Below, piece by piece: positions 26,222-33,867 of a stretch of DNA of 64,000 nt; position 1 is the first letter of the stretch, and the number at the start of each line of letters is the position of its first letter. Origin of the DNA: JAJDAN01 sp046583095 (GTDB lineage Bacteria > Myxococcota_A > UBA9160 > UBA4427); NCBI GenBank assembly GCA_046583095.1, contig JAYGDB010000008.1, positions 62,001-126,000 on the forward strand, read 5' to 3'. The notes under the pieces were generated by a model. It saw nothing but the letters and a program-made list of their open reading frames with translations. It was not told the origin of the DNA and made no database searches. The position numbers were made by a program, and so were the translations under genes.

Positions 26222-28612
26222 ATGAGCTTCCGCGTCACGCAGAAGACGCTCGAAAGCCTGGAGTGGCCGCAGGTCGCTCGACGACTGCGCGAAGAATGCC
26301 GCACCCCCCGGCAAGAAACCGGCAACTCGTTCGCCGACTTCGCGGAGGGCCTGAGCGAGGTGAAAGCTCGTCTCACCGAGACGAGCGAGGCTCGCGCTCT
26401 GCTCGACGGCGATCAGGTCGCGCCCCTCGGCGGAGTGGTCGAGCTGTACGCGGCCTTCCAACACGCCGAAAAGGGCGGCACGCTGACGCCGCAGCAGCTC
26501 CTCGATGTGCGCTCCACGCTCGTCGCCCTCCACGAAACGAAACGCTTCCTGGAAGGAAACGCCGAGCAGGCACCGCAGCTCGCCGCGCAGGCTTCGATCC
26601 TTTCGGATCGCCGCGCGCTGGAGCGGGACATCGACCAGTCGATCGACTCCGCCGGAGAAGTGCGCGACGAAGCATCGGCCGCACTCGCCTCGGCTCGGCG
26701 CGAGAGCAACCAGCTCGCGGGCGATCTCCAGCTCCGCCTTGCCCGTTACCTGCAGGACCCGGAAGTCTCGCCGAGCCTGTCCGACGACTTCTACACGGTG
26801 CGCAACGATCGCTACGTGCTGCCCGTCCGAGCGGACGCCAAGGGCGCCGTGCGCGGCATCGTCCACGACGCATCGCGCTCGGGAACGACTCTCTTCATCG
26901 AGCCGGAGGCCGTGGTCGAACTCAACAACAAGCTCAAGCAGGCAGAACTCGCCGTCGCTCGCGAGAGTTTCCGGGTTCTGCGCGATCTCACCGCACAGGT
27001 GGCCGAGGAGGCGCCCGAGCTGCTCGCCGACATCGAATTGCTCGCCCACATCGATCTCGCCTTCGCGCGCGGACGGCTATCGCAACAGATGCAGGCCGTA
27101 GAGCCCCGGGTCGAGAGAGACGGCGTATTCCGATTGGTGCAGCTGCGCCACCCGCTGCTGGATCCCGATGAGGCCGTCCCCAACGACCTCCACTTGGGAG
27201 AGGACTGGCACGTGCTGGTGATCTCCGGGCCGAACGCCGGGGGCAAGACTGTCGCCCTCAAGTCCCTCGGGCTCGCGGCACTCTTCGTGCGCGCAGGCCT
27301 TCACGTCCCTGCGGATCGCGGCGCTCGGGTCGCGCTGGTCGACGACCTGCTGGCGGATATCGGCGACGGCCAGGACATGCGCGAGAGCCTGTCGACGTTC
27401 TCGGCCCACATGGTCAACCTCGCCACCATCGTCGGCGCAGCGGCGCGGAACACCCTCGCGCTGCTCGACGAGGTCGGCGTCGGCACCGACCCAGGAGAAG
27501 GCGCCGCGCTCGCGCAAGCGGTGCTCGAGACCCTCGCCGACGCGGGAACACGGGTTGTCGCCACCACCCACTACAACCTCCTCAAGGAGATGGCGGCCGT
27601 AGACCCCCGCTTCTGCAACGCGAGCGTCGACTTCGATCCCGAAACCCTGGCACCCACCTATCGGCTTCACCTCGGTACGCCCGGCGCATCGTCGGCGACG
27701 GCGGTCGCAGCGCGCATGGGCATGCCGCCCGCGGTTCTCGAACGCGCGAACGCGCTGCAGAACCGCGAGGACCGCAGGCTGGATCGCATGCTCTCAGAGC
27801 TCGCCGCGAGCCGCGCCGCCCTCGAAGCGGAGCAACGCGAACTCGAGGCTGCTCGCCTCGCAGGCGAGAACGTGCGCGACGAGTACCGGGAGAAGCTCGA
27901 GCGACTGCAGGAGCGGCGCGACAAGCTCTTCGTCTCCATGCGCGAGGATCTCGATGCCGCCTTCAAGCAAGCACATGGGGAGGTCGCGACGGTAATCCGC
28001 GATCTACAGCGGAAGGGCACCGCCCAGGACGCCGCTCGGGCGAGGTCCAAGCTCGAGGATCTTCAGCAGAAAGCACGCGAGGCGGAGACTCTGGCCGGCG
28101 TCCATCACGAAGAGGGCCCGCGGCCCGACGCCGTAGATTGGCGTCACGCCAAGCCGGGCGATCGGGTTGGCATTCCGGGCGGTGGCACCGGGGTGCTTTC
28201 GGCTCTGCCGGATCAGAAAGGACGCGTTCGAGTGAAGACCGACAGCGCCACGATTGTCGTGCTCTCCGACAAGCTGGCGGCGGTCGCAAAGCCGACCCCC
28301 AAACCCGAGCGCAATCGCGTTCGCTTCGAGACAGCAGCGGGCGCCGAGACCCACCGCGGCGGCGGTACGCTCCACTGCGACCTGCGCGGGCTACGCGTCG
28401 AAGAGGCACGCGAGAAGGTGGTCGAGGCGCTCGATCGCGCTCTCGCCGATGACCGGGCCGCCGTGGAATTCATTCACGGGGTCGGCACCGGCGCCCTGCG
28501 GCAGACGGTTCGCGAAGAACTCGCCGCATCCACCTACGTGACCGACGTCCAGTCGGGCGACCCGGATCACGGCGGTGACGGGGTCACGACGGCGATGGTC
28601 GATCGGTCCTAG
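26222..28612 (+). CDS. mutS2: Endonuclease MutS2
   Basis: 796 residues. Core and lever domains, then the ATPase with Walker A GPNAGGKT near residues 336-343, LLADIGDGQDMRESLSTF and Walker B LALLDEVGVGTDPGEGAAL. A long coiled-coil region follows (about 500-620), a KOW-like segment, and the Smr nuclease domain at about 718-795 (HCDLRGLRVEEAREKV, FIHGVGTGALR). No mismatch-recognition domain I, as expected. MutS2 acts on branched DNA to limit recombination or on collided ribosomes. The stop overlaps the convergent next gene by 4 bp. Confidence 0.95.
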   Translation: MSFRVTQKTLESLEWPQVARRLREECRTPRQETGNSFADFAEGLSEVKARLTETSEARALLDGDQVAPLGGVVELYAAFQHAEKGGTLTPQQLLDVRSTLVALHETKRFLEGNAEQAPQLAAQASILSDRRALERDIDQSIDSAGEVRDEASAALASARRESNQLAGDLQLRLARYLQDPEVSPSLSDDFYTVRNDRYVLPVRADAKGAVRGIVHDASRSGTTLFIEPEAVVELNNKLKQAELAVARESFRVLRDLTAQVAEEAPELLADIELLAHIDLAFARGRLSQQMQAVEPRVERDGVFRLVQLRHPLLDPDEAVPNDLHLGEDWHVLVISGPNAGGKTVALKSLGLAALFVRAGLHVPADRGARVALVDDLLADIGDGQDMRESLSTFSAHMVNLATIVGAAARNTLALLDEVGVGTDPGEGAALAQAVLETLADAGTRVVATTHYNLLKEMAAVDPRFCNASVDFDPETLAPTYRLHLGTPGASSATAVAARMGMPPAVLERANALQNREDRRLDRMLSELAASRAALEAEQRELEAARLAGENVRDEYREKLERLQERRDKLFVSMREDLDAAFKQAHGEVATVIRDLQRKGTAQDAARARSKLEDLQQKAREAETLAGVHHEEGPRPDAVDWRHAKPGDRVGIPGGGTGVLSALPDQKGRVRVKTDSATIVVLSDKLAAVAKPTPKPERNRVRFETAAGAETHRGGGTLHCDLRGLRVEEAREKVVEALDRALADDRAAVEFIHGVGTGALRQTVREELAASTYVTDVQSGDPDHGGDGVTTAMVDRS

Positions 28613-29976
28613 GAGCCCAGATCGGAGACGATCGCGGTGGCGGCGCGAACCCCCGAGGCTACCGCGTCTTCGAAGCGCGGCCCTGCCAGGTAGTCGCCCG
28701 CGAAGTAGAGCCGGCGCCCGAGTCGGCGCCGGTCCTGCTGAACACGCTGAAAGCGCGCCAGCTCCCGGTAGGCCCCGACCTCGAATCGCGGCACGCCTAG
28801 GGGGTCCCGGTGGAGCGCGGTCGCTCGCAGCGACCGACGCAGCGATGGAAAGATCCGGTCGAGCGACGACAGCAGCGACCGCTCGATGTGATCGTCGTCG
28901 GCGCTCGCGTTCTGCTCGGCCCAGGATTGCCGCGCGCACAAGGTCACGCGGGCGCCTCCCTCGCGCGCCCGGCCGCCCGGAACCCCGGGCTCGACGAGCA
29001 GCACCTCGATCGGGCTGGCCTCTACGTGTGGAACCCGCAAGAGCTGTGGAAGGCCCGTGAGGGGACGGCTCGTCGCAACGCTCAGCGTGACAAGAGGAGC
29101 CGAGCGCACGCCTGCAAGGAAGTCTCGTTCGGCGGGGGTCGCGACTCCGGCCGCAAGTCGTCCGGCTTCGCCGGCGGATGTCGCCAGCACCAACGCGTCG
29201 ATCTCCGCGACCTCATCGACGCACTCGAGCGCCAAGCGACCCGATGAGAGCTCCTTGATCTGTTCGGCGCGAATCTGCATCCGAACGTCGAGTCCTTGCG
29301 CCGCTGCAGCCGCCAACTCGCCGAGGGCTCGCGCCGGCATCCCCAGGCGGGCAGCACCGCAGCGCGACGCCTGCCAGTGCAGCAGAAACGCGACCCGCGA
29401 GAGTTCACGCTCGTCACCCAGCGTGTCCGCAGTCACGCGAGGCGTAACGAAGCGCTCGAAGACCGAGCGTCCGAAATACAGGCGCGCGAAGTCAGCCACG
29501 CTGCGATAGTCGAGATCGGCCGCCATCTCGGGCCGCTCCGGATCGAGCAGCGCCGAGTAGCGCCGCATCAGCCGCGGAAGCCGCAACAGGCGCGCCCGAT
29601 CGCGCCAGCGGACACCCGCAGTGCGGCCGATCTCCGCCAGACCGCGGGCTCCCGTTGCGACGATCCGACCGGCATGGAGCTGGGCGGTGTGAACCGAGCG
29701 CAGCGGCAGGAGCGAGTCGCCGACCTCCAGCTCTTGCATCCACGAGAGCAGACGCCGGTCCTCGAAGAGGAGCACCTGCAGTGAACGATCCACCGCAAGG
29801 CCGTCCCGTGAGACGAGGGCCGCCTTGCCACCGATCTCCTTCGCCTCCTCGACGACGAAGACACGCGCCCCGGCGGCGCTCAGCTGAGACGCCGCGCGAA
29901 GACCCGCCAGGCCTGCGCCCACGACGCCGACCTGTCGGCCGGCGAGAGGTTGTGTCTGGAGCGGGGGGGCACTCAC
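28609..29976 (-). CDS. FAD-dependent amine-oxidase/protoporphyrinogen-oxidase-like protein
   Basis: 455 residues. Rossmann motif near the N-terminus: VGVVGAGLAGLRAASQLSAAG with the acidic FVVEEAKEIGG end, and a C-terminal FAD loop RRLYFAGDYLAGPRFEDAVASG that matches the amine oxidase family (HemY, phytoene desaturase and squalene-associated desaturases). The middle has the substrate-binding part typical of these oxidases. Substrate unknown; carotenoid or haem precursor enzymes are possible. No partner gene of either pathway in the window. Tail-to-tail with mutS2; 12 bp upstream of the GH36-HAD gene stop on the same strand, so likely the downstream cistron. Confidence 0.8.
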   Translation of the reverse strand: MSAPPLQTQPLAGRQVGVVGAGLAGLRAASQLSAAGARVFVVEEAKEIGGKAALVSRDGLAVDRSLQVLLFEDRRLLSWMQELEVGDSLLPLRSVHTAQLHAGRIVATGARGLAEIGRTAGVRWRDRARLLRLPRLMRRYSALLDPERPEMAADLDYRSVADFARLYFGRSVFERFVTPRVTADTLGDERELSRVAFLLHWQASRCGAARLGMPARALGELAAAAAQGLDVRMQIRAEQIKELSSGRLALECVDEVAEIDALVLATSAGEAGRLAAGVATPAERDFLAGVRSAPLVTLSVATSRPLTGLPQLLRVPHVEASPIEVLLVEPGVPGGRAREGGARVTLCARQSWAEQNASADDDHIERSLLSSLDRIFPSLRRSLRATALHRDPLGVPRFEVGAYRELARFQRVQQDRRRLGRRLYFAGDYLAGPRFEDAVASGVRAATAIVSDLGS

Positions 29977-29988
29977 GGGCGGCGCAGC

Positions 29989-32595
29989 TTAGCGCGGCTC
30001 GGAGACAGCCGGGAGCGGCCGGCCTGCGCGAACGGCCTCCAGGCAATCGATTACCTCGTGGAGGTTCTCGAAGGGCACGAACGGCTCGCCACGCTCGAGC
30101 AGGGCCGCCACCAGGGTGTCCTTCTCGCCGTGTCGCGCGAACGTGATATCTGCGGCCCGGGCGCCGCACAGATCCGAAACCCGGCCGTTGCCGATGTGCA
30201 CGCACAGCGAGTTCGGATGCCTCGTCCGGAAATCAGAGATGATGCGACCCTTGCAGGTTCCCGTCCCGCAGCCACAGCTTTCATCCGGATGCCCCGGCCG
30301 GATGCTCCAGGCACCTCTCTGGTAGACAAGATGATTCGCTCGATAGTCGAAGTCGATGCGGTGAATGCTCTGAAACTTCTCGAGGTTGTGATCGAATCCG
30401 TCGGACAGGATCTGGAACGGAACCTCGCGCTCGTTGCACCACGCCACCAGCTCCCGGCTGCCCGGATCGAGTTCGACTCCCTGCAGGAACGCATCGAGAA
30501 CGTCCTCGGGCAGGACGAAGCCATCGAGCAGCTCCTCCGCATAGCCCCACGGCGTGAGTTCACCGGACTCGTAGCGCCCCCAGAGGAGTTCACGCCGATC
30601 CGGAATGTGCTCCTGGGCCAGGCTCGAACCGATGTCCTGGATCAGGAACGTGCCGTCGAAGTCGCAGAAGACCGCGAGCCGACGCACGCCCGAAGCCGTG
30701 ACGACGCGGCTCTGGTGCGGCCCGGTCGTGTCGGGAAGCCCCTCGATGTGCGGAGCCGCACCCAGCTCGATCGCTCTCTCCTGGTCACCTCGGTTGAGCA
30801 GGCAGACCGTTGCATCGACACCTCGTGACGTGAAGAGCACGCCCGGGCTCTCGTTCGCGAGCAGATCGCCGACCCGCGTCACGCCGCGCGTGTCCGCGCC
30901 GTCCACCAGCGCGGCGCGGCTCGCGCACTCCCGGATCAGCGCGCGGCTGTCCTCGTCGAGTTCGGGAACGTCGTCGGACACCAGCACCATCCCACCCGTC
31001 GCCGCTATCGCGTCTGCCAGGCAGCGGGCCTCGCCGGCGCTGAGCTGGGTGTTCTCCCGGCGCGCCATCAGGCAGTCCGGATCGTTCAGCCACAGGCGCC
31101 GGTGCATCCAGGCGCGATGCACGATGCTCTGGATGGCGGTCTTCGTTGCGGGCACGGTCGGCTCCAGGCCAGGAATGACGCCCTCGGCATCGGCTTGCCA
31201 ATACGGCGCCACGTCAGGTCCGATTCGCATGGCATCGACGATCCCGACGGCCGGACCCAGCGGCGATCCGCAGCCCAGCAGGAAAGCGTCGTCTCCGGCT
31301 CCCCTGCGGATGGCGCGGAGTCCGTCGCGCAGGCGTTCGGCGCGGGTCCGTCGCGGATCGTGAGCTTCCGCGAGCATTGCCGCCACGTGCAGAAAGTCGA
31401 GCTTGAGATAGCTGAAGCCCATCTCGACGAGCTGCCGGAAGGTCGATTCGAGGTGCGCGATCACCTGCGGGAGGGTCGGGTCCAGCGCGTAGACCCAGAA
31501 ATTCTCCGTCCAGGCGTTATGGGCCAGCCCGCGAAAGAAACGGTCTCCTTCGCGCAACAGCCACTCGGGGTGCTCGTCGTGGATGCGGCTCTCGCTCACG
31601 ATGCAGAAAGGGGCCGTCCAGATTCCAGCCGTGAAGCCCGCAGCTCGGATCTCCTTGCCGAGGGACGCCAGGCCGTGGGGAAATTTCTCGTTGGTCTCGA
31701 GCCAGTCGCCGATGGCGCGTTGGTAACCGTCGTCGAGTTGTACGATCTCGACCGGGATCTCGTCACGCGACTTCGCGAGGGCCTCGAGGTTGCGGAGGAT
31801 ATCCGTCTCGGTGACACCGTGGAAGAAGTGATACCAGCTGCACCAACCCACCCGGAACGGACTCGTCGTGCGAGCATTCGCGGCACGTCCCCACAGCTCG
31901 CCAAAGGACTCGAGGAGTCGGTTCGGATCGTCGCCAAGGGCCACCCGTACCGGGTCGAGAGTGCGAGATTCCCCGGCCGAGAGAGGCGTCTCGACGCGCT
32001 GCTCGACCTCGACGAGGACCGCATCACCCTCCCGACGGAGGTAGACGACCCCGAAGGTGTTGCCCCTTTCGAGCACGCCGGCCAGACACGCGGGGCGGCC
32101 GGGACCCGAGCCCGCCACGCTCAGCGTCGCCGATTCATGCCAGCCTGCTCGATCGGACGGGGGCTCGTTCACGACGTGGTGGATCCCGCGCAGCCAGTGG
32201 CCGGACGGGAACTCGGGCTCCCCCGCGTCGTCGAGCTCCTTCGTCGCCGTGAGCGACCAGGACTGCCAGCCGTTGCGCAGGAAGCGGAGAACCCCCGGAT
32301 CGTGTCCCGTCATCCGGAACCCCAGCACGACGCTGTCCACGAAGACGGGCTCGTCCCCCGGATTGCGGATCGCCAACTCGAAGGTTGCGGCGTCGCCCTG
32401 ACGCGCACAGTCGAGTTCCACCTCGAGTCTGCCCACACGCCGCACGCCCGTTCGCAACTCGTCGCGCGAGAAGTGAGCGATTGCCGTCCGCAGCGGCGGA
32501 TTCGGGCCGGAGCCGCGGAAGGCCCGAACACCGATGCGAACCGGCGTGAGGCGAACGCTGCCCCCGTGCGTCAACATCGCGGACGGCCTCGACAT
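29989..32595 (-). CDS. Fused GH36 alpha-galactosidase and HAD-superfamily phosphatase
   Basis: 868 residues from ATG 32595, no stop between the domains. The first ~640 residues are a GH36 alpha-galactosidase: beta-rich N-terminal domain, FRVGWCSWYHFFHGV, LKLDF with the nucleophile Asp near residue 399, and RIGPDVAPYW with the likely acid/base Asp near 460. From about 645 the protein switches to a HAD phosphatase: CDFDGTF (motif I), ILSDGFDH (II), CKGRII (III Lys), IGNGRVSD (IV), with a Cys-rich CGCGTGTCKG. That half resembles MtnX/phosphoserine-phosphatase-type enzymes. No signal peptide, so cytoplasmic. Possible role: hydrolysis of an intracellular galactoside with phosphate removal (inference). 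Starts back to back with the next gene. Confidence 0.88.
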   Translation of the reverse strand: MSRPSAMLTHGGSVRLTPVRIGVRAFRGSGPNPPLRTAIAHFSRDELRTGVRRVGRLEVELDCARQGDAATFELAIRNPGDEPVFVDSVVLGFRMTGHDPGVLRFLRNGWQSWSLTATKELDDAGEPEFPSGHWLRGIHHVVNEPPSDRAGWHESATLSVAGSGPGRPACLAGVLERGNTFGVVYLRREGDAVLVEVEQRVETPLSAGESRTLDPVRVALGDDPNRLLESFGELWGRAANARTTSPFRVGWCSWYHFFHGVTETDILRNLEALAKSRDEIPVEIVQLDDGYQRAIGDWLETNEKFPHGLASLGKEIRAAGFTAGIWTAPFCIVSESRIHDEHPEWLLREGDRFFRGLAHNAWTENFWVYALDPTLPQVIAHLESTFRQLVEMGFSYLKLDFLHVAAMLAEAHDPRRTRAERLRDGLRAIRRGAGDDAFLLGCGSPLGPAVGIVDAMRIGPDVAPYWQADAEGVIPGLEPTVPATKTAIQSIVHRAWMHRRLWLNDPDCLMARRENTQLSAGEARCLADAIAATGGMVLVSDDVPELDEDSRALIRECASRAALVDGADTRGVTRVGDLLANESPGVLFTSRGVDATVCLLNRGDQERAIELGAAPHIEGLPDTTGPHQSRVVTASGVRRLAVFCDFDGTFLIQDIGSSLAQEHIPDRRELLWGRYESGELTPWGYAEELLDGFVLPEDVLDAFLQGVELDPGSRELVAWCNEREVPFQILSDGFDHNLEKFQSIHRIDFDYRANHLVYQRGAWSIRPGHPDESCGCGTGTCKGRIISDFRTRHPNSLCVHIGNGRVSDLCGARAADITFARHGEKDTLVAALLERGEPFVPFENLHEVIDCLEAVRAGRPLPAVSEPR

Positions 32596-32644
32596 GGCCG
32601 CGGAGTATAGGCAGCTGCCCGATTCATGGAGTTCTCGCCTGGGC

Positions 32645-33517
32645 ATGGGCCCACCCATCCTGCTCGACGGCGCGCTCGGCACGGAACTCGAGCGGCGGGG
32701 CGTCCCGTCAGGCTTACCGCTCTGGTCCACCCAGGCGCTGCTCGAGGCCCCGGACGCCGTGGCGGCAATCCACCGGGACTACGTCTCGGCGGGAGCCGAG
32801 GTGTTGACCGCGGGTACCTTCCGAACCCAGCGGCGCACCCTCGCGCGAGCGGGACACGCCGGCCTCGAAGGGCAGGCCGCCGCGCTGACGAGACAGGCCG
32901 TGCTGCTCGCGCGGCAGGCGGCAGAAGCCGCACCGCGGAGCTGCTGGGTGGCGGGATCGGCGCCTCCTCTCGAGGATTGCTACCGACCGGACCTCGTACC
33001 GGACGATGACGTGGCAGCTGCCGAGCACGCGGAGCACATCGCGCATCTGGTCGAAGCCGGCGTCGACGTGATCGCCGTCGAGACGATGAACTGCGCGCGC
33101 GAAGCTCGGGTGGCCGCGCGGGCCGCCGCAGAGACGGGAGTTCCCTTCTGGGTGAGCTTCGTATGTGGCGCCGATGGCTGTCTGCTGTCCGGCGAATCGC
33201 TGCAGACCGCGATCGAGGGGGTCCGCGACAGCGGCCCAACCGCGGTCGGAGTCAACTGCGTGCCAGCGTCCGACCTCAGGGCAAGCCTCACGGCCCTGCG
33301 TTCGTGCGGTCTCGACTTCCTCGTCTATGCGAACCTCGGCGCACCCGCGGCGGACGGCTCGCACGCCGAGAAACCCGGGCCGACCGAGTTCGCAGCCGAG
33401 GTCAGCCGCTGGGCGCTCGCTGGCGCAGCCATCGTCGGCGGTTGCTGTGGCACGCAACCGGACCACATTCGAGCAGCCGCCGACACGCTCACAGCTCGTA
33501 CCCCAACAGACGGCTGA
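32645..33517 (+). CDS. mmuM: Homocysteine S-methyltransferase family protein (MmuM-like)
   Basis: 290 residues from ATG 32645; an in-frame ATG at 32594 would add 17 residues and share the CATG of the divergent start. ILLDGALGTELERRG is the family N-terminal motif. The zinc-binding cysteines are present: GVNCVP near residue 203 and GGCCGTQPDH near residue 270. Methylates homocysteine, with S-methylmethionine or SAM as donor in MmuM; betaine-using relatives share the same fold, so the donor is unsettled. Alone in its direction; a regulatory intergenic region follows. Confidence 0.88.
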   Translation: MGPPILLDGALGTELERRGVPSGLPLWSTQALLEAPDAVAAIHRDYVSAGAEVLTAGTFRTQRRTLARAGHAGLEGQAAALTRQAVLLARQAAEAAPRSCWVAGSAPPLEDCYRPDLVPDDDVAAAEHAEHIAHLVEAGVDVIAVETMNCAREARVAARAAAETGVPFWVSFVCGADGCLLSGESLQTAIEGVRDSGPTAVGVNCVPASDLRASLTALRSCGLDFLVYANLGAPAADGSHAEKPGPTEFAAEVSRWALAGAAIVGGCCGTQPDHIRAAADTLTARTPTDG

Positions 33518-33537
33518 ACAGCCCGCGCGCCAGCGGG

Positions 33538-33552
33538 GACGCAATTTGCGTC
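33538..33552 (+). promoter_or_regulatory. Candidate enhancer (UAS) for the sigma-54 promoter
   Basis: Perfect inverted repeat GACGCA-ATT-TGCGTC in the intergenic region, centred 116 bp upstream of the -24 element at 33661. Typical distance for a sigma-54 activator site. A related AATT...CGTCAC sequence precedes the second sigma-54 promoter (46865-46880). Confidence 0.45.
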
Positions 33553-33660
33553 ACGCACTGCGACAGATCTGCGCGGCCCCTGCCGCCTCGACTCGAGCGG
33601 GCGGCGACGAGACCCCGACATTTCGCGCAGTTACGGTCCGGACGAGTTTCGGGAGCGTTC

Positions 33661-33676
33661 TGGCACACCGCTTGCT
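33661..33676 (+). promoter_or_regulatory. Sigma-54 (-24/-12) promoter
   Basis: TGGCAC-ACCGC-TTGCT: the GG and GC dinucleotides are 10 bp apart, and every consensus base of TGGCAC-N5-TTGCW is present. Transcription should begin near 33687. Confidence 0.75.
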
Positions 33677-33686
33677 TCGACTCTCC

Positions 33687-33816
33687 CACGGAGGGGCACT
33701 GAACCCGCGGGAGCCCGCGCCTGCCAGCCCGCGGCTGCCGCTGGATCGAACTCAATGACGCCCGGGACGGCAACCCCTCCCTTCGCACTGTGTGCGAGGA
33801 GTCGTCCCGGGCGTTT
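33687..33816 (+). ncRNA. Candidate sigma-54-transcribed structured RNA
   Basis: From the predicted start near 33687 to the end of the large hairpin the region is about 130 nt, without a convincing ORF. It can form CCGCGGG/CCCGCGG pairing near 33705-33735 and a two-level hairpin at 33758-33814 that ends in TTTCT. Could be a small RNA or a regulated leader of the GH20 gene starting 52 bp further on. Not matched to a known RNA family. Confidence 0.4.
33758..33816 (+). terminator. Terminator-like two-tier hairpin
   Basis: Outer stem ACGCCCGGGACG (33758-33769) with CGTCCCGGGCGT (33803-33814), 12 perfect pairs. Inside the 33-nt loop a second hairpin pairs CTTCGCAC with GTGCGAGG across TGT. A short T-rich tail (TTTCT) follows; the U-run is weak, so attenuation or RNA stability are alternatives. 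Confidence 0.55.
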
Positions 33817-33867
33817 CTCGTTCGCTGCAACGCCCTTCCGGGTAACACATGGGGCTAGGCTTCCGGC

